From positions 1 to 64,000 of the forward strand of contig JAFRQH010000012.1 in assembly GCA_017428725.1 (NCBI GenBank): a stretch of DNA of 64,000 nt, written 5' to 3'. The stretch is from Bacteroidales bacterium (GTDB lineage Bacteria; Bacteroidota; Bacteroidia; Bacteroidales; UBA932). The notes under the pieces were generated by a model that was given only the letters and a program-made list of their open reading frames with translations, did not search any database and was not told the origin of the DNA. Numbering within the stretch: the stretch's first letter is position 1; each line of letters opens with the position of its first letter. The translations under genes were made by a program, and so were the position numbers. Positions 29,997-38,953 of the stretch are shown piece after piece.

Positions 29997-31346
29997 ATGA
30001 ATTGGAGAACTACAGGCATCATTATCAGCCGCGAATACCTCAACAAGGTCAAGAAGAAGAGTTTCATCTGGACGACCCTCCTCGTGCCCATCCTGGTGGC
30101 CGGCCTGACCATCGGCCTGATGGCCGTGATGATGAACACCAAGGAGAAGGTCAAGAACATCGCCGTCGTGGACGAGTCCGGCATCGTCGTGCCGTACATG
30201 ACAGATTCCGAGACCATCCACTACCAGGTCCTGGAAGGCATCCCGGTGGACAGCGTCAAGGTCAGGCTTGCAGACATGGGCTTCGACGGCGTGCTCTCCA
30301 TCGGCGCCCTGGACGAGGCCGAGAAGACGGTCCCGGCGGACCTCTTCTCACCCAAACCGTTCGGCATGGAGCTGGTGGACAACATCAACGCGCGGATCAA
30401 CCGTGCCGTCGAGGACTACCGGATCGCTTCCTACAACATCGAGGGCCTGGACCAGATCCTCAAGGATGTCAAGGCCAACGTCCGCCTGCATTCGTACACG
30501 ATTTCCGACAGCGGTGAGGAGAAGGTCTCCGAGGCGGGGGTCTACTCCATCCTCTCGATGGTGCTCGGCATCTTCCTGTTCATGTTCATCACCCTGTTCG
30601 GCTCGATGGTGATGAGCTCAGTGATCGAAGAGAAGTCCAGCCGCGTGGTGGAGGTGCTTGTCAGCTCCGTCAAGGCTACGGAGCTGATGTTCGGCAAGAT
30701 CATCGGCATCGCCCTGGTGGCCCTGACGCAGTTCCTGCTCTGGATCGTGCTGTCCGTGGCCATCATCAGCATCGGCGGCGCCGCGATCGGCTTCGACAAG
30801 CTCGCGGGGGGCAATCCCACGGAGATGGCCAGCACGATGGGCGTGGATGCGGAGCAGCTGGAGGCGGCCGCCCAGGCCGCGGACGAGGGTGGCATTGCCA
30901 CGGTGCTGACCACGCTCACCAACCTGCCCTGGGGCCAGCTGATCGGCCTGTTCCTGGTCTATTTCATCTTCGGCTACCTCCTGTACGCCTCGATGTTCGC
31001 CGCCATCGGCTCCGCCGTGGAGAACGAGGGGGATACGCAGCAGCTGCAGCTGCCGCTGACCATCCCGCTGATGCTGGCCTACATCATCGCGCTCTATGCT
31101 TTCCGCGCGCCGGACAGCTCCATCGCCTTCTGGGGGTCCATCATCCCGTTCACCTCGCCGATCGTGATGATCTCGCGCCTGCCCTTCGGGGTGCCGGCCT
31201 GGGAGCTCATCCTTTCGATCGTCCTGCTGATCGGCACCTTCGTGCTGCTGGCCTGGGCGTCCGCCAAGATCTACAAGGTCGGCATCCTGATGTTCGGCAA
31301 GAAATCCACCTGGAAAGACCTCTGGAAATGGTTCAAGCAAAAGTAG
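29997..31346 (+). CDS. ABC-2 type exporter permease (NatB-like)
   Basis: A 449-residue membrane protein: one N-terminal transmembrane segment (about 22-42), a large extracytoplasmic domain (about 45-180), then five or six segments, the ABC2_membrane_3 layout. The conserved EEKSSRVVEVLVSSVKATELMFGKI amphipathic stretch is near residue 210. It pairs with the ATPase immediately upstream. Its last 19 bases overlap the start of the next gene. Confidence 0.87.
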   Translation: MNWRTTGIIISREYLNKVKKKSFIWTTLLVPILVAGLTIGLMAVMMNTKEKVKNIAVVDESGIVVPYMTDSETIHYQVLEGIPVDSVKVRLADMGFDGVLSIGALDEAEKTVPADLFSPKPFGMELVDNINARINRAVEDYRIASYNIEGLDQILKDVKANVRLHSYTISDSGEEKVSEAGVYSILSMVLGIFLFMFITLFGSMVMSSVIEEKSSRVVEVLVSSVKATELMFGKIIGIALVALTQFLLWIVLSVAIISIGGAAIGFDKLAGGNPTEMASTMGVDAEQLEAAAQAADEGGIATVLTTLTNLPWGQLIGLFLVYFIFGYLLYASMFAAIGSAVENEGDTQQLQLPLTIPLMLAYIIALYAFRAPDSSIAFWGSIIPFTSPIVMISRLPFGVPAWELILSIVLLIGTFVLLAWASAKIYKVGILMFGKKSTWKDLWKWFKQK

Positions 31347-32170
31347 TTGCGCTGGCGGCGGCTGCCCTGCTCGCCTGCTCGTGCCAGTACTCGATGTCCT
31401 GGCAGAAATACCGGATGGACGGGCACCGCACCGGCGTGACCGTGCCCAGCGCCGACAACGTGCCCCAGGCCCTGGGCGTGATCGAGGGCGACGTCTACAC
31501 GGCCCCCAACGGCCGGACCTTCGCGAAGGGGAGTGCCACCTACGCCGCTGCCGCCGACATGATCGGCGTGCAGGCGCAGATGGCGCGCGTCAAGGAGGTT
31601 GTCGGCCATGCGCCCGAGGCGATGGTCCGCCAGTCCCCGGAGAGCGCCCTCTCCGACTGGATCGTGGACCGGATGATGGCCGAGGTGGCCAGCGTCACCA
31701 AGCGCAAGGTGGACGTGGGCATCACCAATTTCGGCGGCATCCGGGTTGACCTGCCCGCGGGGGACGTCCTGCTGGACGACCTGCTGTCGATGCTGCCCTT
31801 CCGCAACAGCCTCTGCTACGTGGCCCTGAAGGGCTCCGACCTGCAGGCCATCTTCGACCAGATGGCCGCCACGCGCCCGCAGGTGGTCGGCGGCGTCAAG
31901 CTGGTGTTCAACGGCGGCAAGGTGGAGTCCGCGCTGGTCGGCGGCAAACCGGTCGACCCCAAGAAGACCTACGGCGTGGCCACCAGCGACTTTCTGCTGG
32001 ACGGCGGTGACGGGCTGACCATCGGCAAGAATGCCCGGGAGCTGATCGTCACGGACAAGTACATCATCGATGCGATCCTGCCCTATGCCCGCCGTCTGGC
32101 GGCCGAGGGCAAGCCGATCGCATATCAGACCGACGGACGGATGGTCATCAAGAAGGAGGAGAAGCAATGA
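31328..32170 (+). CDS. 5'-nucleotidase C-terminal domain lipoprotein (UshA substrate-binding half)
   Basis: A 280-residue lipoprotein (LACSC, Cys about 17-19) that consists only of the 5'-nucleotidase C-terminal domain: ITNFGGIRVDLPAG near 137, LLSMLPFRNSLCYVALKG near 155, and TSDFLLDGGDGL near 220, which in UshA holds the adenine ring. It cannot hydrolyse by itself because the metal site is on the metallophosphatase domain, encoded by the next gene, which overlaps by four bases (ATGA). The two probably assemble into a periplasmic nucleotidase or sugar-nucleotide hydrolase. The start overlaps the permease gene by 19 bases. Confidence 0.9.
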   Translation: MVQAKVVALAAAALLACSCQYSMSWQKYRMDGHRTGVTVPSADNVPQALGVIEGDVYTAPNGRTFAKGSATYAAAADMIGVQAQMARVKEVVGHAPEAMVRQSPESALSDWIVDRMMAEVASVTKRKVDVGITNFGGIRVDLPAGDVLLDDLLSMLPFRNSLCYVALKGSDLQAIFDQMAATRPQVVGGVKLVFNGGKVESALVGGKPVDPKKTYGVATSDFLLDGGDGLTIGKNARELIVTDKYIIDAILPYARRLAAEGKPIAYQTDGRMVIKKEEKQ

Positions 32171-33000
32171 GACGCGCCCTGATCTGTCTCGCGGCGGCCG
32201 CACTGGCCGTCTGCGCCTGCCAGCAGCCCCAGCTGGTGATCCTGCACACCAACGACACCCACAGCCACTTCGAGCCGGTCCGCGGCGGCGAATTCGACGG
32301 CCTGGGCGGTGTCGTGGAGCGTGCCGCATTCGTGGACTCCGTCCGCGCCGTACACGGAACGGACCGCGTCCTGCTCCTGCACGCCGGCGACTTCGGCCAG
32401 GGGACATCCTATTTCACGGAACTGGGCGGCACCCTGGAGCCCAAGATGATCAACGACCTGGGCTACGACTGCGTCACGCTCGGCAACCACGAGTTCGACA
32501 ACGGCATCGAGGACCTGACCGAGCGGGTGAAGACGCTCCGGCCGGAAGTCAAGGTCGTCTGCGCCAACCTGGACCTGACGCCCTTCGAGCTGGGCGAGTA
32601 CGTGAAGCCTTACGCCATCGTGCGGAAAGCCGGCCTGAAGATCGGCATCATCGGCCTGGAGTCCGACATCTCCACCAACGTGACCAAGACCGTCTCCGCG
32701 CGCCTGCAGCAGCTGGACAACGTGGAGGTGGTCAACCGCTGGGCCGCGCACCTGCACGAGGCGGAGAAGTGCGACATGATCATCCTGCTCTCCCACGCCG
32801 GATACGGTGCGGATCAGGATATCGTCCCGCAGACCCGCTGGATCGACCTGGTGGTGGGCGGACACACCCACACCTTCGTCGACGACCTGCTCTATGTCGC
32901 GGATGCCGACGGTCGGCAGGTGCCGGTCATCACGGACGGTTGCTGGGGGCTCGAGATGGGCCAGGTCAACGTCCGCCGGCGTTTCTCCGCCGCACGTTGA
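32167..33000 (+). CDS. 5'-nucleotidase N-terminal metallophosphatase lipoprotein
   Basis: A 277-residue lipoprotein (lipobox CAC, Cys about 18) of the calcineurin-like metallophosphatase fold. Metal-site motifs are in order: LHTNDTHSHFEP (about 27), HAGDFGQG (about 76), TLGNHEFDNG (about 106), LLSHAGYG (about 208) and GGHTHTF (about 234). It is the catalytic partner of the C-terminal-domain protein upstream. The order is reversed relative to the single-chain UshA. Its last 35 bases overlap the convergent zinc-ribbon gene. Confidence 0.91.
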   Translation: MRRALICLAAAALAVCACQQPQLVILHTNDTHSHFEPVRGGEFDGLGGVVERAAFVDSVRAVHGTDRVLLLHAGDFGQGTSYFTELGGTLEPKMINDLGYDCVTLGNHEFDNGIEDLTERVKTLRPEVKVVCANLDLTPFELGEYVKPYAIVRKAGLKIGIIGLESDISTNVTKTVSARLQQLDNVEVVNRWAAHLHEAEKCDMIILLSHAGYGADQDIVPQTRWIDLVVGGHTHTFVDDLLYVADADGRQVPVITDGCWGLEMGQVNVRRRFSAAR

Positions 33001-33352
33001 AGACTTTGGTGCTGGACCGGTAGTAGCTGATGTCGAAGCACGAATAGTCGTCGTGCCGGCAGCTGCCCTTGCGGTGCCCTGTTGCGAAGGCCGGATCGAA
33101 TCCGGCCTTCGCCAGTTCCTGGAGGCTCGCGGAGTTCTTGTCCTCCGCGAGCAGTTCGCTCAGGATCTTGTAGTTCCTGGAGATCTGCGCCAGCGTCTCC
33201 GTCCGGACGCGCCGCCGCTCCCGGACGACCCGGTTGTGCCACCGGTTCTTGCACTCGAGGCTGCAGAAATTCTTGTCTCTCCTGCCGTAGAAGGCTCTCC
33301 CGCACTCCCGGCAGATGTTCTCTTCCTCCTTCTTCCTATTGTTGCTCATCAT
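32966..33352 (-). CDS. Small zinc-ribbon protein of unknown function
   Basis: A 128-residue protein starting at a double ATG (33352/33349). The first 45 residues hold a zinc ribbon: CRECGRAFYGRRDKNFCSLECK (CxxC then CxxxC), like DUF2116-type proteins. After a basic helix (RVVRERRRVRTE) comes a region with LLAEDKNSASLQELAKAGFDP. Similar small proteins are widespread in Bacteroidetes with no known role; RNA or DNA binding is a guess. Its 3' end overlaps the metallophosphatase gene tail to tail by 35 bases. Confidence 0.75.
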   Translation of the reverse strand: MMSNNRKKEEENICRECGRAFYGRRDKNFCSLECKNRWHNRVVRERRRVRTETLAQISRNYKILSELLAEDKNSASLQELAKAGFDPAFATGHRKGSCRHDDYSCFDISYYRSSTKVFNVRRRNAGGR

Positions 33353-33424
33353 TGGGGATTTTCCCAAAAATCGCTTGTTTGGACGAGACGGACAAGCATT
33401 TGAAAGAAACAATCCCGTTTTTGT

Positions 33425-33451
33425 GCGGAATCTTGCGGATTCCGCTTTTTT
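33425..33451 (+). terminator. Terminator-like hairpin upstream of ssb
   Basis: GCGGAATC / GATTCCGC (33425-33432, 33438-33445), five-base loop, then six T on the plus strand. It would stop plus-strand transcripts from the nucleotidase operon, after they have run antisense through the zinc-ribbon gene. Confidence 0.75.
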
Positions 33452-33504
33452 CTTGTCAGCCCCGCAAAGATCCGGTCTGCAAGGAAAGCGTTCACGCGGA
33501 CGCG

Positions 33505-33512
33505 TACGTTTG
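33505..33512 (+). promoter_or_regulatory. Putative -7 box of the ssb-fimbrial operon
   Basis: TACGTTTG matches TANNTTTG, 164 bases before the ssb ATG; no TTTG at the usual spacing upstream. It is the only match found in the gap on this strand. Confidence 0.4.
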
Positions 33513-33676
33513 GCGTGGCGGACCGAAAGAAACGGCAATCAGCAGGGTGAAACGTCAAAAACAGGCCCCGGCAGGCAGCCGACCGGCGGAAGTCCGGATT
33601 ATTCAGGGTTCCTTTGCTGCGGGATCCGGACCGCGCGGCCGGACACCCGACAGCCATTCTTAAAACGGAAGACTTT

Positions 33677-34024
33677 ATGGAACAACTGAACAAAATCGAA
33701 TTGCGTGGGGTCGTCGGCAGCGTCCGATTCCAGACCTACGAAGACAGTCGGATGGCCAGGATCAACCTGGCGACCAACTATGCCTACAAGGACCGGGACG
33801 GGGCCGCCGTCATCGACACGTCGTGGCACAACGTCACCGCCTGGGAGGGCCGCAACATCCACGGCCTGGACCGGATCACCAAGGGCAGCAAGCTGCACGT
33901 CATCGGGCGGCTCCGCTACCAGAAATATACGGGTGTGGACGGGGTGGATCGGATCGCTACGGACATCCTGGCCAACCGCCTGGCCATCATCGAAGACCCG
34001 GAACCGATGCAGTATGAAATGTAG
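33677..34024 (+). CDS. Short single-stranded DNA-binding protein (SSB paralogue)
   Basis: A 115-residue OB-fold protein of the bacterial SSB family: LNKIELRGVVGSVRFQTY at the start, SWHNVTAWEG and the KGSKLHVIGRLRYQKYTGVDG stretch. It ends shortly after the OB fold (EDPEPMQYEM) and lacks the flexible linker and acidic tip (DDDIPF type) that recruit repair proteins in housekeeping SSB. That suggests an accessory role. The ATG at 33677 is the family start. Its 3' end overlaps the DUF3575 gene by 11 bases, so it is coupled to the fimbrial operon. Confidence 0.88.
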   Translation: MEQLNKIELRGVVGSVRFQTYEDSRMARINLATNYAYKDRDGAAVIDTSWHNVTAWEGRNIHGLDRITKGSKLHVIGRLRYQKYTGVDGVDRIATDILANRLAIIEDPEPMQYEM

Positions 34025-34697
34025 GGCCAGAAAACCGGGAGGAAAGGACAGGACCGGCCACAGCCTCACTCCTGCGGTCCTGTCCCGGACTCCCGTCCGG
34101 GCGCTCCTGCCGCTGCTGCTGTGCCTGCTGGGGTTCGCGACCCCGGTCCCGGCGCAGGTGCAGCTCCCGGACCACTATCCGGCGGAGGGCCTGGAGAACC
34201 GCGCCAGGATCGCCCTGTCGCAGAACGTCGCCGACTACCTGATGCTGGGGACGCTCAATGCCGAGCTCCAGTATTCGGTCCACCGGAGCTGGACCCTGCA
34301 GGCGGGGACGCGCTACAACAACTGGACCTGGCTCCACCGCCAGGAGGGCCAGTTCGAGTCCCGCCGGCAGACCTACTATGCCGGGGCCCGCTGGTGGCCG
34401 TGGTACACCTATTCCGGCTGGTGGGCTGGCGCACGGGTCCAGTATGAGGAGTACAATCGCGGCGGCATCGTCTCGCCGGAGACGGAGGAGGGGGACGCCT
34501 TCGGGCTGGGGCTCGGAGCCGGCTACGCCGTCCATATCAACCACTGGCTGAATGCCGATTTCGGCCTGTACGGCTGGGGTGGGATGACCCGCTATGTCAG
34601 CTACGCCTGCCCCTATTGCGGCAAGCGCACCGGTGCGGGGACCAAGCCCTTCCTGCTCCCCGACGAAGTCCGCATCGCTCTGCAGTTCATCTTCTGA
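34014..34697 (+). CDS. DUF3575-type outer-membrane protein of a fimbrial locus
   Basis: A 227-residue protein with a long basic N-region and a signal segment (ALLPLLLCLLG, cleavage after PVPAQ near residue 48). The mature part has alternating aromatic beta-strands (NAELQYSVHRSWTLQAGTRYNNW, YAGARWWPWYTYSGWW) and ends in EVRIALQFIF, like an outer-membrane barrel. DUF3575 proteins stand next to DUF3868 and fimbrillin genes in Bacteroidales. A CPYCG pair lies near residue 203. The start at 34014 overlaps ssb by 11 bases; no better ATG lies before the signal segment. The function is unknown; assembly of fimbriae is inferred from context. Confidence 0.8.
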   Translation: MKCRARKPGGKDRTGHSLTPAVLSRTPVRALLPLLLCLLGFATPVPAQVQLPDHYPAEGLENRARIALSQNVADYLMLGTLNAELQYSVHRSWTLQAGTRYNNWTWLHRQEGQFESRRQTYYAGARWWPWYTYSGWWAGARVQYEEYNRGGIVSPETEEGDAFGLGLGAGYAVHINHWLNADFGLYGWGGMTRYVSYACPYCGKRTGAGTKPFLLPDEVRIALQFIF

Positions 34698-34721
34698 ACA
34701 AGCGACAATCCGGAACAGACT

Positions 34722-36740
34722 ATGAAGAAGACAACGATTCTGATGGCCACGGCCCTGCTGGTGGCCTTGCTGGGCGGCTGCGGCCCGCAGCGCAAGACGC
34801 GCACCCTGCGTGAGGCCCGGATGACCGCCTCGCTCCAGCTGCCCCGCCAGGCGGACTACCTGCCCGAATACAAGGACGTCCGGATCCCGGTGCGCGACAC
34901 CCTGCGCGTCACGGACCTGGACGGGCGGGAGATGATCCTGATGAAGGCCATCCGCGACGAGTCCACCGGTGATATGGTCGCGGCGGAGATGCTCGACGCC
35001 GCGATGGTCACCGCGCGCTTCCGCAACATCGCCGAGCGCCACGGCAAGATCGACCTGGAGTTCCAGGTGGTCGTGCCGCCCGGGATGCAGGATTCCCGCT
35101 GGCAGCTGCGCCTGCACCCCGACCTGTTCGTGCTCGAGGACAGCCTCCGGCTCGACGACGTGGTCATCACGGGCGCCGGCTACCGCCGCGCGCAGCTGCG
35201 CGGCTACCAGCAGTACGAGAAGTTCCTCTCGCGCATCATCGAGGACAGCCTGGCCTTCGTGGACCTGCGCAACCTCGAGATCTTCATCGAACGCAACCTC
35301 CCGCAGGTCTACGCCCTCAAGCGCGACACCACCTACGTCTCCGACGAGGTGTTCGAGTCCTATTTCGGCGTGACGGAGCAGGAGGCCATCGACCACTATA
35401 CCAACAAGTGGCGCTGGCGGCGCAACGAGTGGCGCAAGGCGGCCCGGCCGCGGATGTTCGCCCGCTACGTCAAGGTGCCGCTGGTCACGGAAGGCATCCG
35501 GCTGGACACCGTCATCCGCTCCGAGGGCGGCGCATTCATCTACAATTATGTCCAGACCATCAACACGCGGCCCCGGCTGCGCAAGGTGGACGTGGTCCTC
35601 TCCGGCGAGATCTTCGAGCAGGAGCGGCAGATCTACACCGTGCCGCCCTGTGACCCGCTGACCTTCTACATCTCCTCGGTATCCGCGTTCGCGGACGCCA
35701 CGGAACGCTACAAGACGGTGGTCATCTCGCGCAACGTGGAGGCCAACACCGCCTGCAACATCGACTTCCGCACGGGCCGCGCCGACATCGACGAGCGGCT
35801 CGGCGGCAACGCCCGCGAGATCGCCTTCATCAAGGAGAACCTGCGCAACCTGCTGCTCAACGAGACCTTCGAGCTGGACAGCGTGACCATTGCGGCCTCC
35901 GCCTCACCGGAGGGCTCCTTGGCGGCGAACAATGCCCTGACCCTGCGCCGTTCGCGCGCCGCGTCGGACTTCTTCCGGCAGTACATCGCCTTCGTGCGCG
36001 ATTCCGTGCGGCGCGCGGACGGAGCCTTCATCACCGTGGGGGAGAACCTCGGGGAGGAGACCGTCCACGGCAGCGGCCGCGCCCGCCGGGAGATCCCGTT
36101 CCTGTCGCGTCCCGGCGGGGAGGACTGGGCCCAGCTGGACCGGCTCGTCGCCGCCGACAGCACGTTGACCCGCGAGCAGAAGGCCCGCTATGCGGAGCTG
36201 TCCGCCATCGCCGACCTGGACGTGCGCGAGAAGCAGATGCGCTCCGAGAGCTGGTACCGCCACGTGCTGGACACCCACTATCCGCGCCTGCGCACCGTCC
36301 GTTTCGCCTTCGCCCTGCACCGCAAGGGGATGGTCAAGGACACCATCCACACGACGGAGCTGGACACGGTCTACATGAAGGGCGTGCAGGCCATCCGCGA
36401 CCACGACTACCAGGCGGCCCTCGCGTTCCTGGCCCCGTACCACGACTACAACACCGCCGTGGCCTACGTGGCCCTGGACCGCAACGCCTCCGCGATGGAG
36501 ATCCTGGACCCGCTGCCGCGCACGGCCACGGTGAACTACATGCTGGCCATCCTGTACGCCCGCCAGGGCGACGACCAGGCCGCGGTCCAGCATTACCTCA
36601 ATTCCTGCCGGCAGGACCGCAGCTTCGTCTCCCGCGGCAATCTGGACCCGGAGATCGCCACCCTGATCCGCAAGTATGCGCTCCACAAGGATCCCGGGGA
36701 GGATGACTGGGGCGACCTGGTCCTGCAAGACCATCCGTAA
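34722..36740 (+). CDS. DUF3868/OmpA-like lipoprotein of a fimbrial locus
   Basis: A 672-residue lipoprotein (LLGGC, Cys about 20). The N-terminal 290 residues contain beta-rich DUF3868-type sequence with YQQYEKFLSRII and FGVTEQEAIDHYTNKWR. Residues 350-480 resemble an OmpA peptidoglycan-binding domain (VTIAASASPEGSLAANNALTLRRSRA). The last 130 residues look like TPR-like helices. It may tie the fimbrial apparatus to the cell wall. It lies 24 bases after the DUF3575 gene and 24 before the first fimbrillin. Confidence 0.82.
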   Translation: MKKTTILMATALLVALLGGCGPQRKTRTLREARMTASLQLPRQADYLPEYKDVRIPVRDTLRVTDLDGREMILMKAIRDESTGDMVAAEMLDAAMVTARFRNIAERHGKIDLEFQVVVPPGMQDSRWQLRLHPDLFVLEDSLRLDDVVITGAGYRRAQLRGYQQYEKFLSRIIEDSLAFVDLRNLEIFIERNLPQVYALKRDTTYVSDEVFESYFGVTEQEAIDHYTNKWRWRRNEWRKAARPRMFARYVKVPLVTEGIRLDTVIRSEGGAFIYNYVQTINTRPRLRKVDVVLSGEIFEQERQIYTVPPCDPLTFYISSVSAFADATERYKTVVISRNVEANTACNIDFRTGRADIDERLGGNAREIAFIKENLRNLLLNETFELDSVTIAASASPEGSLAANNALTLRRSRAASDFFRQYIAFVRDSVRRADGAFITVGENLGEETVHGSGRARREIPFLSRPGGEDWAQLDRLVAADSTLTREQKARYAELSAIADLDVREKQMRSESWYRHVLDTHYPRLRTVRFAFALHRKGMVKDTIHTTELDTVYMKGVQAIRDHDYQAALAFLAPYHDYNTAVAYVALDRNASAMEILDPLPRTATVNYMLAILYARQGDDQAAVQHYLNSCRQDRSFVSRGNLDPEIATLIRKYALHKDPGEDDWGDLVLQDHP

Positions 36741-36764
36741 ACAATCAATAAAACCCAAACGACA

Positions 36765-37832
36765 ATGACAAAGACTTTATTCCTGCTCTCCGCCGCACTC
36801 TGTCTGGCGGTGGGATGCGACAAGGTGCCGTCCGGGATTCCGGCCGTGCCGGACTCTGAACTGAACGTGACGCTGTCCGGACTATGGACTCCGGACGCGA
36901 CCAAGGCGACCAGCGGCACGGCCGCCGAGAACAAGGTGAACAACCTGACCATCTATGTGTTCGATGCCGACGGGATGCTGGATATCTCGCACGCCTGCAC
37001 GGCGGCGGAGATCAAGGCGGGCAAGGCGACGGTCCGGACCAAGACCGGCGCCAAGACCGTCTGTGCCGCCGCCAACCTCTCCGACGCGGTGGCCGCGCAG
37101 GCCGGCGGGGCCTTCCGGCTCTCCGACCTGGCCGCCGTGCCGTACGCCCTGTCCGACAACGGCCCGTCCAGCCTCACGATGTGGGGCGTGGCCTCGGGCG
37201 TCAACGTAGCTTCGGGCGCGGGCGGCAGCGTGACGGTCGCCCTCGCGCGCGGCGTGGCCCGCGTGTCGCTGGGCAGTGTCCGCAACGCCCTGCCCGCGCC
37301 CTTCGGCCCCGTCCAGCTCAAGCACGCCTTCCTGTGCAACGTGGTCGGAAACCAGAATCTCGGCGGCGATGCCGAGCCGGACAACGCCAAGTACCTCAAC
37401 CGCGAGGCCCGGGCCGGCCACGTCAAGGCGCGGGTGATCGGCACCGGCTCCTATGCGGCGGAATGCAAGAACCTGACCTTCCAGACGCTCGGCGAGGAGG
37501 TGGCGGTGGGCAAGACGGCCAGCTACACGAACAAGTTCTTCTACGGCTTCCCGAACGCCCTCACCACGCCGAACAACGGCTTCCACGCCACCTTCGTGCC
37601 CACGGCCACGGTGCTGATGGTCGTTGCCACGGTCCGCGGCGTGGATTACTATTATCCCGTCCCGCTCAGCGGCGGACTGGCGGCGAATACCGAATACAAG
37701 GTGGACCTGACCCTGGCGGGCCTGGGCAACACCGTGGACGAACCTTTCGCGCGGATTGAGAAAGCCGATCTCGCGGCGACCATCCAGGTCAGCCCCTGGA
37801 ACACCGGGGCCGGCATTTCCGAAACCATCTGA
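36765..37832 (+). CDS. Fimbrillin (FimA/Mfa1-like) lipoprotein, copy 1
   Basis: A 355-residue lipoprotein (AVGC, Cys18) with the two-sandwich architecture of Bacteroidales type V pilins. The N-terminal domain begins NNLTIYVFDADGML near 65, the middle has VARVSLGSV near 160, and the C-terminal strand reads IQVSPWNTG. Pilins of this class are exported as lipoproteins, then cut by a protease after an Arg or Lys near the first strand, and polymerise by strand exchange. TPDATKATSG just before the first strand is a plausible site. It is the first of two adjacent fimbrillins. Confidence 0.83.
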   Translation: MTKTLFLLSAALCLAVGCDKVPSGIPAVPDSELNVTLSGLWTPDATKATSGTAAENKVNNLTIYVFDADGMLDISHACTAAEIKAGKATVRTKTGAKTVCAAANLSDAVAAQAGGAFRLSDLAAVPYALSDNGPSSLTMWGVASGVNVASGAGGSVTVALARGVARVSLGSVRNALPAPFGPVQLKHAFLCNVVGNQNLGGDAEPDNAKYLNREARAGHVKARVIGTGSYAAECKNLTFQTLGEEVAVGKTASYTNKFFYGFPNALTTPNNGFHATFVPTATVLMVVATVRGVDYYYPVPLSGGLAANTEYKVDLTLAGLGNTVDEPFARIEKADLAATIQVSPWNTGAGISETI

Positions 37833-37845
37833 AACGCACCCGACC

Positions 37846-38943
37846 ATGAAAAAGAATCTGAACCTGATGCTCTCGCCGCTCGCGGGCCTGCTCCTGCTGG
37901 TCCTCTCCTGCGGCAAGACCGGCCCCGAGGCCGGCGGGCGGCTGCAGCCCGCCGGGGACGAAGTCACCCTGACGGTCCGCCTCGGAACCCCGGCCACGAA
38001 GGTGGCGGCACAGTCCCCCACGAACGAGAAGATGATACGCAACGTGCAGGTGTTCGTCTTCCGGGCCGGTCCCGGCACGGAAGACGGCAACCTCGAGATC
38101 GCCGCCTCGGCCGGCTTCAACGCCGAACTGGAGGTCGCCTCCGGCAGCTATGACGCCCTGACGCTCAAATGTTCGACCGGCCAGCGGGAGGTCTGGGCGG
38201 TGGTCAACGACTCCCGGGACCGGACTTCCGGCCCGGAGGCGGTCACCACCCGGCAGGAACTCCTCTCGCAGACCCACCAGCTGGCGGATTCCCGCAAGGA
38301 CAAGCTGTTGATGTGTGGCGCCAGCGACGTGCTGACCCTGCGAGAGGGCAAGGAGGAGATCCGCCTGGACGTGCACCGCCTGGCGGCGTCCGTGGTGCTG
38401 CAGTCGGTGAAGAACGATTTCAGTTCGCCGGCCTACCAGAAGCCGGGGGTGTTCCGGGTAGAGGACTGCTACCTGCTCAACGTCCCGGGACGCATCCGCC
38501 TGGATGGCGGGATCGAGCCCGCCGCGCTGCCGGCCGAGGCCTGGCTGGGCCGTCTCTCGGCCGAGAAGACCGCCTGTGAGCCGGGTCTCATCTACGACCA
38601 GGTGGAGCCCAAGCTGCTGGATTACGGCTCCACCGACACGACCCCGCACGCGTTCTATTCTTACCCGAACGACTGCACGCTGTCCGAAGAAGCCACCTGG
38701 GGCCCGCGCGCCACGTTGCTGGTCCTGGAGGCGTCCCTGTACAACGGCACGGACTGGACGAAGTACTACTATCCGGTGGCCCTGACCGGCGGACTGGTCT
38801 CCAACCGCCAATACAGTGTGGCGCTGACCATCCACCGGCCCGGTTCGCTGGATCCGAACATCCCGGTCAAGTTCGATGACGTGACCCCGGTCATCCAGGT
38901 GAGTGACTGGGAGACCGGCGAGTCCTACGACCGGGAAATCTGA
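37846..38943 (+). CDS. Fimbrillin-like lipoprotein, copy 2
   Basis: A 365-residue lipoprotein (VLSC, Cys about 22) with the same architecture as its neighbour: TLTVRLGTPATKVAAQSPT, then MIRNVQVFVFRAG near 65 and a C-terminal IQVSDWETG. The shared ending suggests the donor-strand region of type V pilins. Sequence identity to copy 1 is low, so they are likely different subunits (shaft against accessory) and not recent duplicates. The start at 37846 gives the lipoprotein signal. It begins 13 bases after copy 1 and ends 10 bases before the Mfa2-like gene. Confidence 0.8.
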   Translation: MKKNLNLMLSPLAGLLLLVLSCGKTGPEAGGRLQPAGDEVTLTVRLGTPATKVAAQSPTNEKMIRNVQVFVFRAGPGTEDGNLEIAASAGFNAELEVASGSYDALTLKCSTGQREVWAVVNDSRDRTSGPEAVTTRQELLSQTHQLADSRKDKLLMCGASDVLTLREGKEEIRLDVHRLAASVVLQSVKNDFSSPAYQKPGVFRVEDCYLLNVPGRIRLDGGIEPAALPAEAWLGRLSAEKTACEPGLIYDQVEPKLLDYGSTDTTPHAFYSYPNDCTLSEEATWGPRATLLVLEASLYNGTDWTKYYYPVALTGGLVSNRQYSVALTIHRPGSLDPNIPVKFDDVTPVIQVSDWETGESYDREI

Positions 38944-38953
38944 GCGCACCGCC

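Larger units (their letters stand above)
33353..33676 (+). other. 324-base intergenic leader of the ssb-fimbrial operon
   Basis: No convincing gene. It holds a terminator-like hairpin (33425-33451), a TACGTTTG promoter box (33505-33512), and an eight-base inverted repeat GTCCGGAT / ATCCGGAC (33592-33599 and 33624-33631) between promoter and ssb. The transcribed leader would be about 160 bases, much longer than elsewhere in the window. Confidence 0.6.

Noticed and set aside
33353-33676. Phase-variable (invertible) promoter ahead of the fimbrial operon
   Set aside because: I looked for long flanking inverted repeats around the TACGTTTG box and found only an eight-base pair on one side of it; the Xer-type recombinase in the window is of the housekeeping kind.
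33315-33689. A 124-codon plus-strand frame in the ssb leader
   Set aside because: It overlaps the zinc-ribbon gene start and the ssb start, crosses a terminator hairpin, and shows no domain or sensible composition.
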